Under the pieces are notes generated by a model. The model was not told the DNA's origin and searched no databases. It saw nothing but the letters and a program-made list of their open reading frames with translations. Of a stretch of 64,000 nucleotides of DNA, positions 50,441 to 59,421 are shown piece after piece; position 1 is the first letter of the stretch; every line of letters starts with the position of its first letter. Origin of the DNA: Shewanella khirikhana (GTDB taxonomy: Bacteria > Pseudomonadota > Gammaproteobacteria > Enterobacterales > Shewanellaceae); NCBI RefSeq assembly GCF_003957745.1, contig NZ_CP020373.1:496001-560000 (forward strand), written 5' to 3'. Made by a program: the position numbers and the translations under genes.

Positions 50441-51924
50441 ATAATAATCTGGCTCTCAAGGTGCAGATAGGCCTGGCGGTGGCGCTGTCAGGCTTGATGG
50501 TGCTGCTGTTTGGTGCGACCTTTTTATTTGAAAAGCAAAAGCTTGAACAGGCCTTTGCCGAATATGAAAAAGACACACTTGCCAGCTTGGCAGTGACCAT
50601 GGCTCAGCCGGTGTTTACCTATGATTTTGAACAGATAGAAGCGATTTTGTCGGTGACGCTGGAGCAGGAGCAAATTGCCGCGCTTAAGGTGTTCGACCAT
50701 CGCGGTAAGCCCATGGCCAGTGTTGGCAGTAATACCGGCGAAGATGCCGGTCTTGAGCAAAAGAGCATCAGCTTCAGCGACAACGGCAAACCCACCGGCA
50801 AGATGGACGTGACCTTTACCCGGGCGCCCATCGAGGCGCGGCTCAGTGCACTGCTGCTTGGGCTGCTGGCCCAGGGCGCACTGATTTTGCTGCTGTCTAT
50901 GGTGGTCATCGTCATTATTCTCAAAAAGTTAGTGATTACTCCGCTGGCCCATGTGGTATCGGCGATGGAGGATGTTGCCAGCGGTGATGGCGACCTGACC
51001 CGGCGGCTGCCGGTGGAAAGTCAGGATGAGATTGGCCGTCTGGCATCGGCATTTAATGCCTTTATTGAACAAATTCATGCCACTGTAACCAAGGTGCAGG
51101 AAACCGCTGTCCAGCTAATCGAAGGGGCGGGAACCCTGGGAAGCCTGAGCGGCGCCAATAATCTGAGGGTGCAGGAGCAGCGTCAGGAGACCGAAGCCGC
51201 GGTGACGGCGGTAAGCCAGCTGTCGGCCAGTGCTGCCGAGGTGGCAGGCAATGCCCTGCGCACCTCCGAAGCCGCGGCCGAAGCCGATGCTCAGGTGGAT
51301 GAGAGCCAGCGCCGCTTTGACCAGAGTCTGGGACTGACCCGGCAGCTGGTGGATGAGCTCAGTCGCTGCGCGGTATCGGTGCAGCAGCTGCAGCAGGAAA
51401 CGCAAAAGATTGATGAAGTGGTGGTGGTCATTAACAGCATTGCCGAGCAGACCAATCTGCTGGCGCTGAATGCCGCCATTGAAGCTGCCCGGGCGGGAGA
51501 GCAGGGCAGGGGCTTTGCCGTGGTGGCCGACGAAGTGCGCACCCTGGCAAGCCGTACCCAGCAAGCCACCGGCGAAATTCAAAAGATGATCCAGCAGGTG
51601 CAAACCCGGGTGAATGATACGGTTACCGTGATGGGCGCCAGTCAGCAGCTGTCGGATAAGTCGTTGTCGCAGGCCGAGGAAATCAAATCCATGCTTGCCA
51701 GCGTCACCCGCCTGGTTTCCAATATCAACGCAATGAATACCGAAGTGGCCCATGCTGCATCCGAGCAAACCAGCGTCACTGAAAATATTTCCAGAAGTTT
51801 GAACGATCTCGCCGGCATCTCAGGTTCGGCCTCAGCAGACAGCGCCTCGTTGGCGCAGTCCGGTGAGCGCCTGTTCCAACAGGGGGAAAGATTGCGGGCA
51901 CTTGTAAACTCATTCAGGTTGTAG
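50437..51924 (+). CDS. Methyl-accepting chemotaxis protein
   Basis: 495 residues. First transmembrane helix at ~8-30, a short periplasmic domain (~30-140), a second helix (~142-165), a HAMP domain (PLAHVVSAMEDVASGDGDLTRRL) and the conserved signalling hairpin (INSIAEQTNLLALNAAIEAARAGE and GFAVVADEVRTLASRT). It signals to CheA/CheW. The periplasmic domain is small, which suits sensing through the binding protein encoded just upstream. Translationally coupled to it, and hex follows after 30 nt. Likely taxis to chitin breakdown products. Confidence 0.93.
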   Translation: MNNNLALKVQIGLAVALSGLMVLLFGATFLFEKQKLEQAFAEYEKDTLASLAVTMAQPVFTYDFEQIEAILSVTLEQEQIAALKVFDHRGKPMASVGSNTGEDAGLEQKSISFSDNGKPTGKMDVTFTRAPIEARLSALLLGLLAQGALILLLSMVVIVIILKKLVITPLAHVVSAMEDVASGDGDLTRRLPVESQDEIGRLASAFNAFIEQIHATVTKVQETAVQLIEGAGTLGSLSGANNLRVQEQRQETEAAVTAVSQLSASAAEVAGNALRTSEAAAEADAQVDESQRRFDQSLGLTRQLVDELSRCAVSVQQLQQETQKIDEVVVVINSIAEQTNLLALNAAIEAARAGEQGRGFAVVADEVRTLASRTQQATGEIQKMIQQVQTRVNDTVTVMGASQQLSDKSLSQAEEIKSMLASVTRLVSNINAMNTEVAHAASEQTSVTENISRSLNDLAGISGSASADSASLAQSGERLFQQGERLRALVNSFRL

Positions 51925-51954
51925 CCCTGAAAAACAGGAAAAATGAGGACAACA

Positions 51955-54609
51955 ATGAAATTTTCCTTAGCCGCATCTGCGATTCTTCTCGCCCTCGGTG
52001 TCAGTGGGTGCTCACAAGCCCCGGTCGAGCTCGCTGCCGTTGCCGCCGAGCCTTCGGTGCTTAGTCAGGCCAGTTTGCAGGCCTTCGCCGATGGGCTGGA
52101 CGTGAAATATCGGGTGATCACCAACAGACCCGATGAACAGTGCAAAAAAGACGCAGGCGAAGGCCGCTGCTTTCAGGCCGAAATTGTGCTGACGTCGCCC
52201 ATCGACTTCGACGGCCGCGATTTTGAAATCTATTACAGCCAGATGCGCCCGGTGCAGTCGGTGCAAAGCACAGACTTTGTGATTGAGCATGTAAAAGGCG
52301 ATTTGCACCGCATCAAGCCAACCGAACATTTCGGCGGATTCAAGGCCAACCAGAGTCAGACCCTGGCGTTTCGCGGTGAGCTGTGGCAGCTGTCTGAAAC
52401 CGATGCCATGCCCAATTATTACATTACCGCGCCAGGACTTAAGCCTGTGGTAATTGCCAGCACCAGGCTCGCGGTAGAAGCCGAAACCGGCCTTGAGCTG
52501 CGCCCCTACGTTGAAGCCTTTACCGATGCCGACAAGCAGTATCGTCGTACCGACAATGACAAACTGCCGTGGGCAACGGCGCCAGTGCTGTTCGGGGCCA
52601 ATCAGTCGCTTGTTGCTGACCCTGCCGCAGCGGCACAGCGCATAGTGCCTGCGCCTTTGTCGCAAACCTTGGAAGCGGACCTTGGTACGCTGGACTTGTC
52701 AGGCGGTATTGCCGTTGAACTGCCACAGGGATTGGATAAAGCCGCCATCGATGCTGCGCTGGCACGTCTTGCCCGCCTCGGTATTGAGGAGGCTGCGAAC
52801 GGTGCCAAGCTCAAGCTGGTAAGTGATGACTCACTTGGTGCAGAAGCTTATAAGCTCCTTATTCGCCCAGAGGGCGCCGAGATTAAAGCCGCCACCAATG
52901 CCGGCTTTGCCTATGGTCTGTCGTCACTGGCAGCGCTTGTGCAGCCAGGCAAGTCGGTTATCAGCGCTCAAACCATCACAGATGAACCAAGATACGGCTT
53001 TCGCGGCATGCACGTGGATGTGTCCCGTAACTTCCACTCCAAAGAGTTTATGCTGAGCCTGCTTGACCAGATGGCGGCCTATAAGCTCAACAAGTTGCAC
53101 CTGCACATGGGTGATGATGAGGGCTGGCGCCTCGAGATTGACGGCCTGCCGGAGCTGACTGAGATTGGCAGCAAACGTTGTCACGACCTTGCTGAAGACA
53201 CCTGTCTGTTGCCGCAGCTTGGCAGTGGTCCGGATGCCGATGTGAAGGTCAATGGTTTCTACAGCAAGGCTGACTATATTGAGATCCTGAAATACGCCTC
53301 CGCCAGACAAATTCAGGTGATCCCGTCGATGGACATGCCCGGCCACAGCCGCGCTGCCGTCAAAGCCATGGAAGCCAGGTATCGTCGTCTCGCCGAGGTG
53401 GGCGATATCAAGGGCGCTGAAGAATATCGCCTTATCGACCCGGAAGATAAGACGGTTTACAGCTCTATTCAGTACTACGACGACAACACCCTCAACGTGT
53501 GTATTGAGTCGACGTACCACTTTGTTGACAAGGTGATTGATGAAATTGCCAAGCTCCACAAAGAAGCCGGTCAACCGCTGACCCGTTATCACATTGGCGC
53601 CGATGAAACCGCCGGTGCCTGGCTTGAGTCGCCCAAGTGTGAGGCCTTTATTGCCAATAACGACGAGGGCGTGACCGACAAGAGTGAGCTGGGTGCTTAC
53701 TTTATCGAGCGGGTGGCCAAAATGCTCCACGACAAGGGCATTGAACCCGCTGGTTGGAGTGATGGCATGAGCCACACCCGCCCGGAAAAAATGCCTGCCA
53801 TGAACCAGAGCAACATCTGGGATGTGGTCGCTCACAAAGGTCATCAGCGTGCCCACAAGCAGGCTAACCTTGGCTGGGAAGTCGTACTGTCTAACCCTGA
53901 GGTGCTGTATTTCGATTTCCCATACGAGGCCGATCCGAAGGAGCATGGCTACTACTGGGCGAGCCGCGCCACCAACAGCCAGAAGGTTTTCGGCTTTATG
54001 CCGGGTAACCTGCCGGCCAATGCGGAGCAATGGCTGGATATCGAGAACAACCCCTTCGCAGCTGACGATACAAAGCAGCTGGATGAGGCGGGCAAGGTTA
54101 TCAGCGAGCCTATGCAGCCTGGTAAGGCCTTCTATGGCGTGCAGGGCCAGCTGTGGAGCGAAACCATTCGCAGTGACGAGCAGGCCCAGTACATGATTTT
54201 CCCCCGCCTGCTGATGCTGGCGGAGCGTGCCTGGCACAAGCCGGGTTGGGAAGTACCCTACAACCACGAAGGCGCGCTCTATAACCAGAGCAGTGGCACT
54301 TTCAGCGCCGAAGCCCGTGCGCTGCAGGCCGCCGATTGGCAGCAGATGGCCAACACCCTTGGTCATAAAGAGCTGGCCAAGCTGGATTTGGCCGGTGTGC
54401 ACTACCGTGTACCCACAGTTGGCGCCCGGATTGAAGATGGCAAGCTGTCGGCCAATATCGCCTTCCCGGGCCTGGGTATTGAATACCGCGAGGCCGGTGG
54501 TAATTGGCAGCCTTATCAGGGACAGGTTGCGGTAACCAAGTTGCCGGTTGAAGTGCGTGGTGTGGCGGCAGATGGTACTCGCAAGGGTCGTACCCTCGAA
54601 GTGAAGTAA
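51955..54609 (+). CDS. hex: Beta-N-acetylhexosaminidase (chitobiase), GH20 lipoprotein
   Basis: 884 residues. A lipoprotein signal with lipobox VSGC (Cys19), then an N-terminal carbohydrate-binding-like domain (~40-190), an alpha/beta GH20b domain, the catalytic TIM barrel, and a C-terminal beta domain. The catalytic pair is Asp550-Glu551 in HIGADETAGAW. It cuts GlcNAc from chitobiose and longer oligomers at the outer or periplasmic face. Two ATG codons are near; 51955 has GAGGA at good spacing. It closes the binding-protein/mcp/hex operon, ending with a strong terminator. Confidence 0.95.
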   Translation: MKFSLAASAILLALGVSGCSQAPVELAAVAAEPSVLSQASLQAFADGLDVKYRVITNRPDEQCKKDAGEGRCFQAEIVLTSPIDFDGRDFEIYYSQMRPVQSVQSTDFVIEHVKGDLHRIKPTEHFGGFKANQSQTLAFRGELWQLSETDAMPNYYITAPGLKPVVIASTRLAVEAETGLELRPYVEAFTDADKQYRRTDNDKLPWATAPVLFGANQSLVADPAAAAQRIVPAPLSQTLEADLGTLDLSGGIAVELPQGLDKAAIDAALARLARLGIEEAANGAKLKLVSDDSLGAEAYKLLIRPEGAEIKAATNAGFAYGLSSLAALVQPGKSVISAQTITDEPRYGFRGMHVDVSRNFHSKEFMLSLLDQMAAYKLNKLHLHMGDDEGWRLEIDGLPELTEIGSKRCHDLAEDTCLLPQLGSGPDADVKVNGFYSKADYIEILKYASARQIQVIPSMDMPGHSRAAVKAMEARYRRLAEVGDIKGAEEYRLIDPEDKTVYSSIQYYDDNTLNVCIESTYHFVDKVIDEIAKLHKEAGQPLTRYHIGADETAGAWLESPKCEAFIANNDEGVTDKSELGAYFIERVAKMLHDKGIEPAGWSDGMSHTRPEKMPAMNQSNIWDVVAHKGHQRAHKQANLGWEVVLSNPEVLYFDFPYEADPKEHGYYWASRATNSQKVFGFMPGNLPANAEQWLDIENNPFAADDTKQLDEAGKVISEPMQPGKAFYGVQGQLWSETIRSDEQAQYMIFPRLLMLAERAWHKPGWEVPYNHEGALYNQSSGTFSAEARALQAADWQQMANTLGHKELAKLDLAGVHYRVPTVGARIEDGKLSANIAFPGLGIEYREAGGNWQPYQGQVAVTKLPVEVRGVAADGTRKGRTLEVK

Positions 54610-54624
54610 CCACGATGTAACAAC

Positions 54625-54664
54625 AGAGGTCTGATTTTTTCCTATGAAAATCAGACCTCTTTTT
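54625..54664 (+). terminator. Rho-independent terminator of the hex operon
   Basis: Fourteen-bp perfect stem (AGAGGTCTGATTTT and its complement) with an 8-nt loop and a T-run. Confidence 0.93.
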
Positions 54665-54736
54665 AGTGTCAGTTTGACGGTTTACGCGGGCTTCCCGCGG
54701 GGTGAACACAGAATTCTTCCCCTGTTCAAAAAACAA

Positions 54737-54752
54737 ATGACAACGCTGTCAT
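54737..54752. promoter_or_regulatory. NagR operator, nagK operon
   Basis: ATGACAACGCTGTCAT, the rearranged centre of the same palindrome, 87 nt before the nagK ATG. A TGTAAC hexamer right after it could be the -10. Confidence 0.8.
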
Positions 54753-54839
54753 TTTTACTGTAACATGGGGTTAACTTGAAAAATGCATAGGCTGTGGACA
54801 ACGGATCCACGCCAAATCCAAATGTGCAAAGAGGAACTC

Positions 54840-55745
54840 ATGGCTTTTGACCAAACCCTGGAAGGGCAGTTGTATCTGGGTGTAGATGGCGGTGGCAGCA
54901 AATGCCGCGCTACCCTGTATAACCACAAACTCGAGGTGCTGGGCACAGGTGTTGCCGGGCGAGCCAACCCTTTGTTTGGTCTGGAGCAGACCTTTGAGTC
55001 GATTTTGGCATCTACCGAGCTGGCGCTCAAAGATGCGGGCCTGAGCCTCAGTGATGCAGGTTCGCTGGTGGCCGGTCTCGGGCTTGCCGGTGTGAATGTG
55101 CCAAGACTGCTTGCCGATGTGCAGGGCTGGCAGCATCCCTTCAAGGCCATGTATGTCACTTCCGATCTGCATACTGCCTGTATCGGTGCTCATCAGGGCG
55201 CCGATGGCGCTGTGATTATCACAGGCACCGGCTCGTGCGGCTATGTGCATGTGGGTGATGACAGCCTGAGCCTGGGTGGTCATGGCTTTGCGCTGGGCGA
55301 CAAGGGCAGCGGTGCCTGGATGGGCCTGCGCGCCGCCGAGCATGTGCTGTTGCACCTCGACGGGTTTGCCAAACCCAGTGCGCTGACCGAACGTCTGTTT
55401 GCCAACCTGGGCGTAAACGATGCTCTGGGCATTGTTGAGAACCTGGCCGGCCGCTCATCGAGCTGCTACGCCAAACTTGCCCGCGAAGTGCTGTCCGCCG
55501 CCGACGAAGGCGATGAGGTGGCCAAGGCCATCATGCAGGAAGGTGCCGCCTATATCAGCGAAATGGCCCGCAAGTTGTTTGCCCTGAACCCAAGCCGCTT
55601 CTCCATGATTGGTGGTTTGGCCGAGCCCCTGGCCAAGTGGCTGGATGCGGATGTGACCGCGCGGCTTGAACCTACATTGGCTGCCCCGGAAATGGGCGCA
55701 GTGCTCTTTGCTATTCAACAACATACAAAACAGTCAGCGGCCTGA
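54840..55745 (+). CDS. nagK: N-acetylglucosamine kinase (BadF/BcrA-type)
   Basis: 301 residues of the ASKHA superfamily. The phosphate-1 loop GVDGGGSKCRATLYN, the phosphate-2 segment ITGTGSCGYV and ALGDKGSGAWMG are visible. It phosphorylates free cytoplasmic GlcNAc to GlcNAc-6-phosphate, which fits uptake by a permease (NagP) rather than a PTS. The start at 54840 has AGAGGA; earlier in-frame starts at 54783 and 54822 are less well placed. First of nagK-nagB-II-nagA. Confidence 0.93.
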   Translation: MAFDQTLEGQLYLGVDGGGSKCRATLYNHKLEVLGTGVAGRANPLFGLEQTFESILASTELALKDAGLSLSDAGSLVAGLGLAGVNVPRLLADVQGWQHPFKAMYVTSDLHTACIGAHQGADGAVIITGTGSCGYVHVGDDSLSLGGHGFALGDKGSGAWMGLRAAEHVLLHLDGFAKPSALTERLFANLGVNDALGIVENLAGRSSSCYAKLAREVLSAADEGDEVAKAIMQEGAAYISEMARKLFALNPSRFSMIGGLAEPLAKWLDADVTARLEPTLAAPEMGAVLFAIQQHTKQSAA

Positions 55746-55789
55746 GGCGGCTGACTTTACCCACTATTTCCAGACTTAAGGTGACACAG

Positions 55790-56788
55790 ATGACCAATAC
55801 CATCATGGAGCAGGAAGCCCGCACGGCTCCCGCCAAAATCGCGGCCCAGCTGGCTGCCAACGCTCAGATCACTGCCGAGCTCGGCGCCAAGCTGCGGGAA
55901 CTGAACCCCCGCTTCGTGATGATTGTGGGTCGTGGCAGCTCCGATCACGCCGGCGTGTTCGGTAAGTACCTGTTCGAAATCGAAACCGGCGTACCTACCT
56001 TTGCCGCCGCACCTTCTGTTGCCAGCGTGTACGGTAAGTCGCTGAAACTCGAAGGCGCTCTGGTGATTGTGATCTCCCAGTCCGGTCGCAGCCCTGATAT
56101 TCTTGCCCAGGCCCGTATGGCTAAAAACGCCGGTGCCTTCTGTGTGGCCTTGGTGAACGATGAGTCTGCGCCTATCAAAGACATAGTGGATGTGGTTCTG
56201 CCGCTGCGCGCCGATGAAGAAAAAGCCGTTGCTGCCACCAAGAGCTACCTGTGCACCCTGTCTGCGCTTATCCAACTGGCGGCTGCCTGGACCCAGAGTG
56301 AGTCACTGGTGAAGGCTGTTGAGACCATGCCTGCCGCGCTGGAAGCCGCTGTAAATGCCGAGCCTCAACTGACTGCCGAAGGCATTGGCGCCGTGCGTAA
56401 CCTGGTGGTACTGGGGCGTGGTCTTGGCTATGCCGTCTCCAAAGAGATTGCTCTGAAGCTTAAAGAAGTCTGCTCTATCCACGCTGAAGCCTTTTCCAGT
56501 GCCGAATTCCTCCACGGCCCTGTGACCCTGGTTGAGAAGAAGCTGACCATTGTGGATGTGTGCGTGGGCGATGAGTCTTATGCCAGCCACATCGAGCAGA
56601 TTGAGAACGTCAGCAGCCGCGGTGCCGATTTGGTTCACCTGAACCAAACCTCCACCGACATCCACCCGCGGGTGGCGCCACTTGCACTGCTGCAACGCTT
56701 CTACATTGATGTGGCCGCCGTAGCCGTTGCCCGTGGCATTGACCCGGATGCACCGGCAGGCCTGAAAAAGGTTACCCAGACCCTGTAA
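55790..56788 (+). CDS. nagB-II: Glucosamine-6-phosphate deaminase, NagB-II type
   Basis: 332 residues with two SIS domains (IVGRGSSDHAGVFGKYLFE and VISQSGRSPD in the first; LGRGLGYAVSKEIALKLKEV and EFLHGPV in the second). This is the form that replaces classical NagB in Shewanella, related to the isomerase half of GlmS but without the glutaminase domain. It turns glucosamine-6-phosphate into fructose-6-phosphate and ammonia. Start at 55790 with AAGGTG upstream. Between nagK and nagA. Confidence 0.93.
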   Translation: MTNTIMEQEARTAPAKIAAQLAANAQITAELGAKLRELNPRFVMIVGRGSSDHAGVFGKYLFEIETGVPTFAAAPSVASVYGKSLKLEGALVIVISQSGRSPDILAQARMAKNAGAFCVALVNDESAPIKDIVDVVLPLRADEEKAVAATKSYLCTLSALIQLAAAWTQSESLVKAVETMPAALEAAVNAEPQLTAEGIGAVRNLVVLGRGLGYAVSKEIALKLKEVCSIHAEAFSSAEFLHGPVTLVEKKLTIVDVCVGDESYASHIEQIENVSSRGADLVHLNQTSTDIHPRVAPLALLQRFYIDVAAVAVARGIDPDAPAGLKKVTQTL

Positions 56789-56807
56789 TTTATTGCCCGG
56801 AGCGCGC

Positions 56808-57941
56808 ATGAAAACGACCCTTATCGCCGAGCGCCTGTTTGATGGCGAGCAGTTTCACCACAATGTGCCTGTGACTGTGGAAGATGGCCTGGTGCTGGCC
56901 CTCGACACCGTAGCTGGCAGCGCCGAGGTGAAATTGCAGGGCACCCTGGTGCCTGGTTTTATCGATGTGCAGGTCAATGGTGGCGGCGGTGTGCTCTTTA
57001 ACGACACCCCAACTGTGGCTGCTATTGAAGCCATAGGCGCCGCCCATGCCCGCTTTGGTACCACAGGGTATTTGCCGACGCTCATTACCGATGGGGTTGA
57101 GACCATGGCCCGCGCCGCCGATGCGGCAGCAGCAGCTATCGCCAAAGGCTCCACCGGCGTGCTTGGGGTTCACTTTGAAGGGCCGCATCTGTCGGTACCC
57201 AAAAAAGGTGTGCATCCCGAGTCGCACATTCGCCGCATCGGCGATCGCGAGCTGGAGATTTTTGCCCGTCAGGATCTGGGACTGAAGGTTGTAACCCTGG
57301 CTCCTGAGAATGTGTCACCCGAGGTCATCCGCGCTTTGGTGGAAACCGGGGTTAAGGTCTGTTTGGGTCACTCCAATGCAGATTACGCCACTACGGTCGC
57401 CGCGCTCGAAGCTGGTGCCAGCGGTTTTACCCACCTTTATAATGCCATGTCGGCACTCACTTCCCGTGAGCCAGGCGTGGTTGGCGCTGCCATCGACAGC
57501 GATGATGCCTGGTGTGGCTTGATTGTTGATGGTCACCACGTGCATTCAGCGGCGGCCCGTATTGCCATCAAAGCCAAGCCCCGCGGTAAGGTGATGTTGG
57601 TGACCGATGCCATGCCGCCCGTGGGGATGGATGAAAACGCCAGCTTTGAGCTGTTTGGTATCCAGGTAGTGCGTCAGGGCGACAAGCTCAATGCCCTGAC
57701 CGGCGAGTTGGCCGGCTGCGTGCTGGACATGGCCGGTGCGGTGCAAAATACTGTCGACATGTTGGGGCTGCCGCAGGCGGAAGCCATTCGCATGGCGTCA
57801 CTCTATCCCGCCGCGTTCCTTGGCATCGACAACAGGGTGGGGACCCTGGCTGTCGGTAAGCAAGCCGATATGGTACTGCTCGATGATAACGGCCGTTGCC
57901 GTGGTACCTGGATTGGCGGCAAGCAGGTGTTTGGTCTGTGA
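56808..57941 (+). CDS. nagA: N-acetylglucosamine-6-phosphate deacetylase
   Basis: 377 residues, amidohydrolase fold. Metal and substrate motifs: HFEGPHLS, CLGHSNADY, FTHLYNAMS, VDGHHVH and the catalytic Asp in VTDAMPP. It removes acetate from GlcNAc-6-phosphate. It starts 19 nt after nagB-II. A strong imperfect hairpin follows. Confidence 0.96.
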   Translation: MKTTLIAERLFDGEQFHHNVPVTVEDGLVLALDTVAGSAEVKLQGTLVPGFIDVQVNGGGGVLFNDTPTVAAIEAIGAAHARFGTTGYLPTLITDGVETMARAADAAAAAIAKGSTGVLGVHFEGPHLSVPKKGVHPESHIRRIGDRELEIFARQDLGLKVVTLAPENVSPEVIRALVETGVKVCLGHSNADYATTVAALEAGASGFTHLYNAMSALTSREPGVVGAAIDSDDAWCGLIVDGHHVHSAAARIAIKAKPRGKVMLVTDAMPPVGMDENASFELFGIQVVRQGDKLNALTGELAGCVLDMAGAVQNTVDMLGLPQAEAIRMASLYPAAFLGIDNRVGTLAVGKQADMVLLDDNGRCRGTWIGGKQVFGL

Positions 57942-57960
57942 TCCACACTTGACGACTACC

Positions 57961-57997
57961 GGCCCTGGCGGAGTAAGCTCCTCCGGGGCCTGTTTTT
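57961..57997 (+). terminator. Terminator-like hairpin between nagA and nagX
   Basis: GC-rich stem (GGCCCTGGCGGAG with CTCCTCCGGGGCC, one mismatch and one G-U pair) with TAAG loop, followed by GTTTTTA. It may lower nagX expression relative to nagKBA. Confidence 0.7.
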
Positions 57998-58050
57998 ATC
58001 TGCAACAAACTGAAAAACAAAAAAACATAACAAAAACAAAGGATAAAAAG

Positions 58051-59187
58051 ATGCAAGCAACACAGACCAAGGCCGGCAAGCCGAGGTTAATGTCACTCGA
58101 TGCCTTGAGGGGCTTCGATATGTTCTGGATCCTCGGTGGAGAGAAGCTGTTTATTGCACTCTTCGCTCTCACTGGTTGGTCGTTCTGGCAGCTTGCCGAT
58201 GCCGAAATGCACCACAGTCAGTGGCATGGTTTTACCTTCTACGATTTGATTTTCCCCCTGTTTATTTTCCTATCCGGTGTAGCTTTGGGGCTGTCGCCCA
58301 AACGTCTCGATAAGTTGCCGCCTGCCGAGCGCAATCCGATTTATCGTCATGCGGTTAAGCGTCTGTTTCTGCTGTTGGCCCTGGGCGTGCTTTATAACCA
58401 CGGCTGGGGTGCTGGTATCCCGGCTCATCCAGAAGAGGTGCGCTATGCCAGTGTGCTGGGTCGCATCGCCTTTGCCTGGTTCTTTGCCGCGCTTTTGGTA
58501 TGGCACAGCAGTCTTCGCACTCAGATAGTGGCGGCCGTGGCGATTTTACTCGGCTACGCCGCGATTCAGTTGTGGCTGCCAGTACCGGGTGGTCAGGCTG
58601 GGGTGCTGACCCCCGCCGGCTCCATCAATGCCTGGGTAGATACCCATTTCCTGCCGGGGATCACCTATCAACACCGTCCTTACGATCCAGAAGGCATTCT
58701 TTCCACTTTGCCTGCCATAGTGAATGCGCTGATGGGCGTATTCGTTGGCCGCTTTATTGCGAAGCCACACCCCAAGGGTGACTGGGCCAAGGCGGCGATT
58801 TTGGCCGGGGCAGGGGTGTTGGCACTGGTGCTCGGCTGGGGGCTTAATCCGCTATTGCCGGTGAACAAAGATTTGTGGACCTCAAGCTTTGTACTGGTGA
58901 CCACCGGCTGGAGCTTGCTGTTCCTCGCTCTCTTTTATGTGGTGGTGGATTTGCTCGGTGCCAAACGACTGGCATTCCCCTTTGTGGTGATTGGAGTTAA
59001 CTCCATCATTATTTATCTGGCGTCCAGCCTGATGAACTGGGATTACCTCAGTAAGAGCCTCTTTGGCGGACTTATCAATGTGTTACCTCTGCCTGCTCAG
59101 GCGTTGGCGGCAGCTATCGGCTTTTTGCTGGTGCAGTGGGCGTTGCTTTACTGGATGTACCGCAAAGGCATATTCATCCGGATTTAA
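58051..59187 (+). CDS. nagX: Inner-membrane protein NagX (acyltransferase-like)
   Basis: 378 residues with about ten transmembrane helices. The N-terminal RLMSLDALRGFDMFWI and FTFYDLIFPLFIFLSGVA are hallmark NagX/DUF5009 sequences, remotely like the lysosomal heparan glucosaminide acetyltransferase. The role in GlcNAc use is not established; acetylating glucosamine or transport is possible. AAGGAT is placed well for 58051. It sits between nagA and nagP. Confidence 0.9.
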   Translation: MQATQTKAGKPRLMSLDALRGFDMFWILGGEKLFIALFALTGWSFWQLADAEMHHSQWHGFTFYDLIFPLFIFLSGVALGLSPKRLDKLPPAERNPIYRHAVKRLFLLLALGVLYNHGWGAGIPAHPEEVRYASVLGRIAFAWFFAALLVWHSSLRTQIVAAVAILLGYAAIQLWLPVPGGQAGVLTPAGSINAWVDTHFLPGITYQHRPYDPEGILSTLPAIVNALMGVFVGRFIAKPHPKGDWAKAAILAGAGVLALVLGWGLNPLLPVNKDLWTSSFVLVTTGWSLLFLALFYVVVDLLGAKRLAFPFVVIGVNSIIIYLASSLMNWDYLSKSLFGGLINVLPLPAQALAAAIGFLLVQWALLYWMYRKGIFIRI

Positions 59188-59255
59188 GTCAGGGGTGTTA
59201 GCCTGCCGGCGCTCAGGGGCGCCTCAGGCGGCCTTGTTAATCGCATTTTAATAAA

Positions 59256-59271
59256 ATGACAGCGTTGTCTT
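59256..59271. promoter_or_regulatory. NagR operator, nagP
   Basis: ATGACAGCGTTGTCTT: matches the other operators except for one base in the right arm. It lies 150 nt before the nagP ATG. Confidence 0.7.
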
Positions 59272-59421
59272 TTTAGGTGTTGTGATTTAACATCAGTTAA
59301 ACATTGATGGAGAAAACCGGTTTTCCTGGCTTCTAACCCTAAGGGGCGGGATAAACCGACTGGTCAGCCGATGTCAGCCAGCCTGATGTCACAACATTAA
59401 TTACTATAAGAAAGCAGGCTT

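Noticed and set aside
59279..59294. Possible CRP site TGTGATTTAACATCAG before nagP
   Set aside because: Only the left half-site fits; the right half deviates at most positions.
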